Source of the DNA: Paenibacillus sp. NEAU-GSW1
Lineage (GTDB): Bacteria > Bacillota > Bacilli > Paenibacillales > Paenibacillaceae
NCBI RefSeq assembly: GCF_009737085.1
Contig: NZ_WOVL01000013.1
Coordinates: forward strand, 100,697-164,696
Direction of reading: 5' to 3'
DNA length: 64,000 nt
The first letter of the stretch is position 1. Each line of letters begins with the position of its first letter. The translations under genes and the position numbers were made by a program. Under the pieces are notes generated by a model. That model saw nothing but the letters and a program-made list of their open reading frames with translations, searched no databases and was not told the origin of the DNA. Below are positions 63,714 through 64,000 of this stretch, piece after piece.

Positions 63714-64000
63714 AGAATATGATGCTTGTTCGGTTGGAGGGCGTAGCCCAAGCGCAGGCGCGGGAGATTAAAGGTCTTAGTCTGCCCCTCTCGCATATCG
63801 CTCGTTGTACATCTGCTCAAACGCGACCTTCGTATCAGGATCGACAAAGCCGCGAATGGCTCTGCCACACCACTTTTCGTTGTAATCTAGTGCTTGCAGG
63901 TAAATGATCTTTTCTGCCGCTTCAATATTAGTAAGGCTATTCATCGGCTTTAATCGTTTGCGTAGTTCTTTGTTCATACGCTCGATCGGATTTGTTGTGT
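63659..64000. mobile_element. IS256-family insertion sequence, partial
   Basis: The end probably starts GAGGGTAGCGTCAAGT at about 63659, where the NUDIX reading frame loses homology. It includes the transposase C-terminus on the minus strand and runs off the window; the other inverted repeat and target duplication are not visible. Confidence 0.7.
63777..64000 (-). CDS. IS256-family transposase, C-terminal part
   Basis: On the minus strand the open frame enters from the window edge with TTNPIERMNKELRKRLKPMN and continues SLTNIEAAEKIIYLQALDYN, ending at 63777. The N-x-IER-x-NKE-x-R block and the EKIIYLQ/YNEKW tail are diagnostic of mutator-type transposases; the final catalytic Glu would be in the PIER region. 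About 74 residues are visible. Whether the full gene is intact cannot be seen. Confidence 0.85.
   Translation of the reverse strand, partial: TTNPIERMNKELRKRLKPMNSLTNIEAAEKIIYLQALDYNEKWCGRAIRGFVDPDTKVAFEQMYNERYARGAD

Overview
The window is chromosomal DNA from an endospore-forming Firmicute, most likely Paenibacillaceae. It carries the spoIIIAA-AH operon, spoIVB, spo0A, a gerP cluster and a yjcZ-type spore microprotein. From mntR to spo0A the gene order matches Bacillus subtilis (mntR, yqhQ, yqhR, aroQ, pepP, efp, yqhV, spoIIIAA-AH, accBC, yqhY, nusB, folD, xseAB, ispA, dxs, tlyA, ahrC, recN, spoIVB, spo0A). SLH-domain surface proteins, LplA/B/C-type sugar transporters and YesN-type AraC response regulators fit Paenibacillus. 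All identifications are from reading the sequence; no database search was run.

Layout. 1-4.6 kb: a queuosine-precursor transporter cut by the window edge, with a preQ1-I riboswitch in its leader; the RNA polymerase recycling helicase HelD; a convergent PAS-HTH regulator; and a small Cys/His protein behind a cluster of palindromes. 4.6-12.4 kb: glycogen operon glgB-glgC-glgD-glgA, ending in a cytoplasmic GH15 glucoamylase-like gene where glgP is usual. 12.5-16.2 kb: a 1207-residue secreted surface protein (six NHL repeats, cadherin-like, InlB-type and FN3 modules, three SLH domains), followed by a frameshifted DUF5680 pseudogene. 16.6-22.2 kb: a carbohydrate ABC importer behind four LacI-type operator sites, and a YesN-like response regulator with no kinase beside it. 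22.3-25 kb: yjcZ, gerPA-E and an Hsp20-fold protein. 25-33 kb: zur and yidD, metG behind a methionine T-box, znuACB behind a Zur box, ccdA and mntR. 33-39 kb: yqhQ, yqhR, aroQ, pepP, efp, lysC. 39-41 kb: an unrecognised gene and comB on the minus strand. 41-62.5 kb: sporulation and housekeeping genes (spoIIIA operon behind a sigma-E-type promoter, accBC, an Asp23/AmaP/DUF2273 envelope trio, nusB, folD, xseAB, ispA, dxs, tlyA, ahrC, recN, spoIVB, spo0A). 63.2-64 kb: a NUDIX gene whose 3' end is replaced by an IS256-family element running off the window.

The genes form several visible circuits: Zur (25.7 kb) probably controls znuACB (29 kb); Spo0A probably binds three 0A boxes ahead of its own gene; SpoIIIA with SpoIVB spans engulfment to sigma-K activation; the T-box senses uncharged tRNA-Met for metG.

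The least explained signal is a set of short palindromic repeats between genes. The clearest family (conserved GAGCTCCGCTC core, CTGATGT tail) is tandem before glgA and recurs 41 kb away, where one copy sits inside another and one keeps its stem by a paired base change. Other points worth following are a long terminator-like hairpin directly before nusB and a 14-codon reading frame with a good ribosome site before spo0A.
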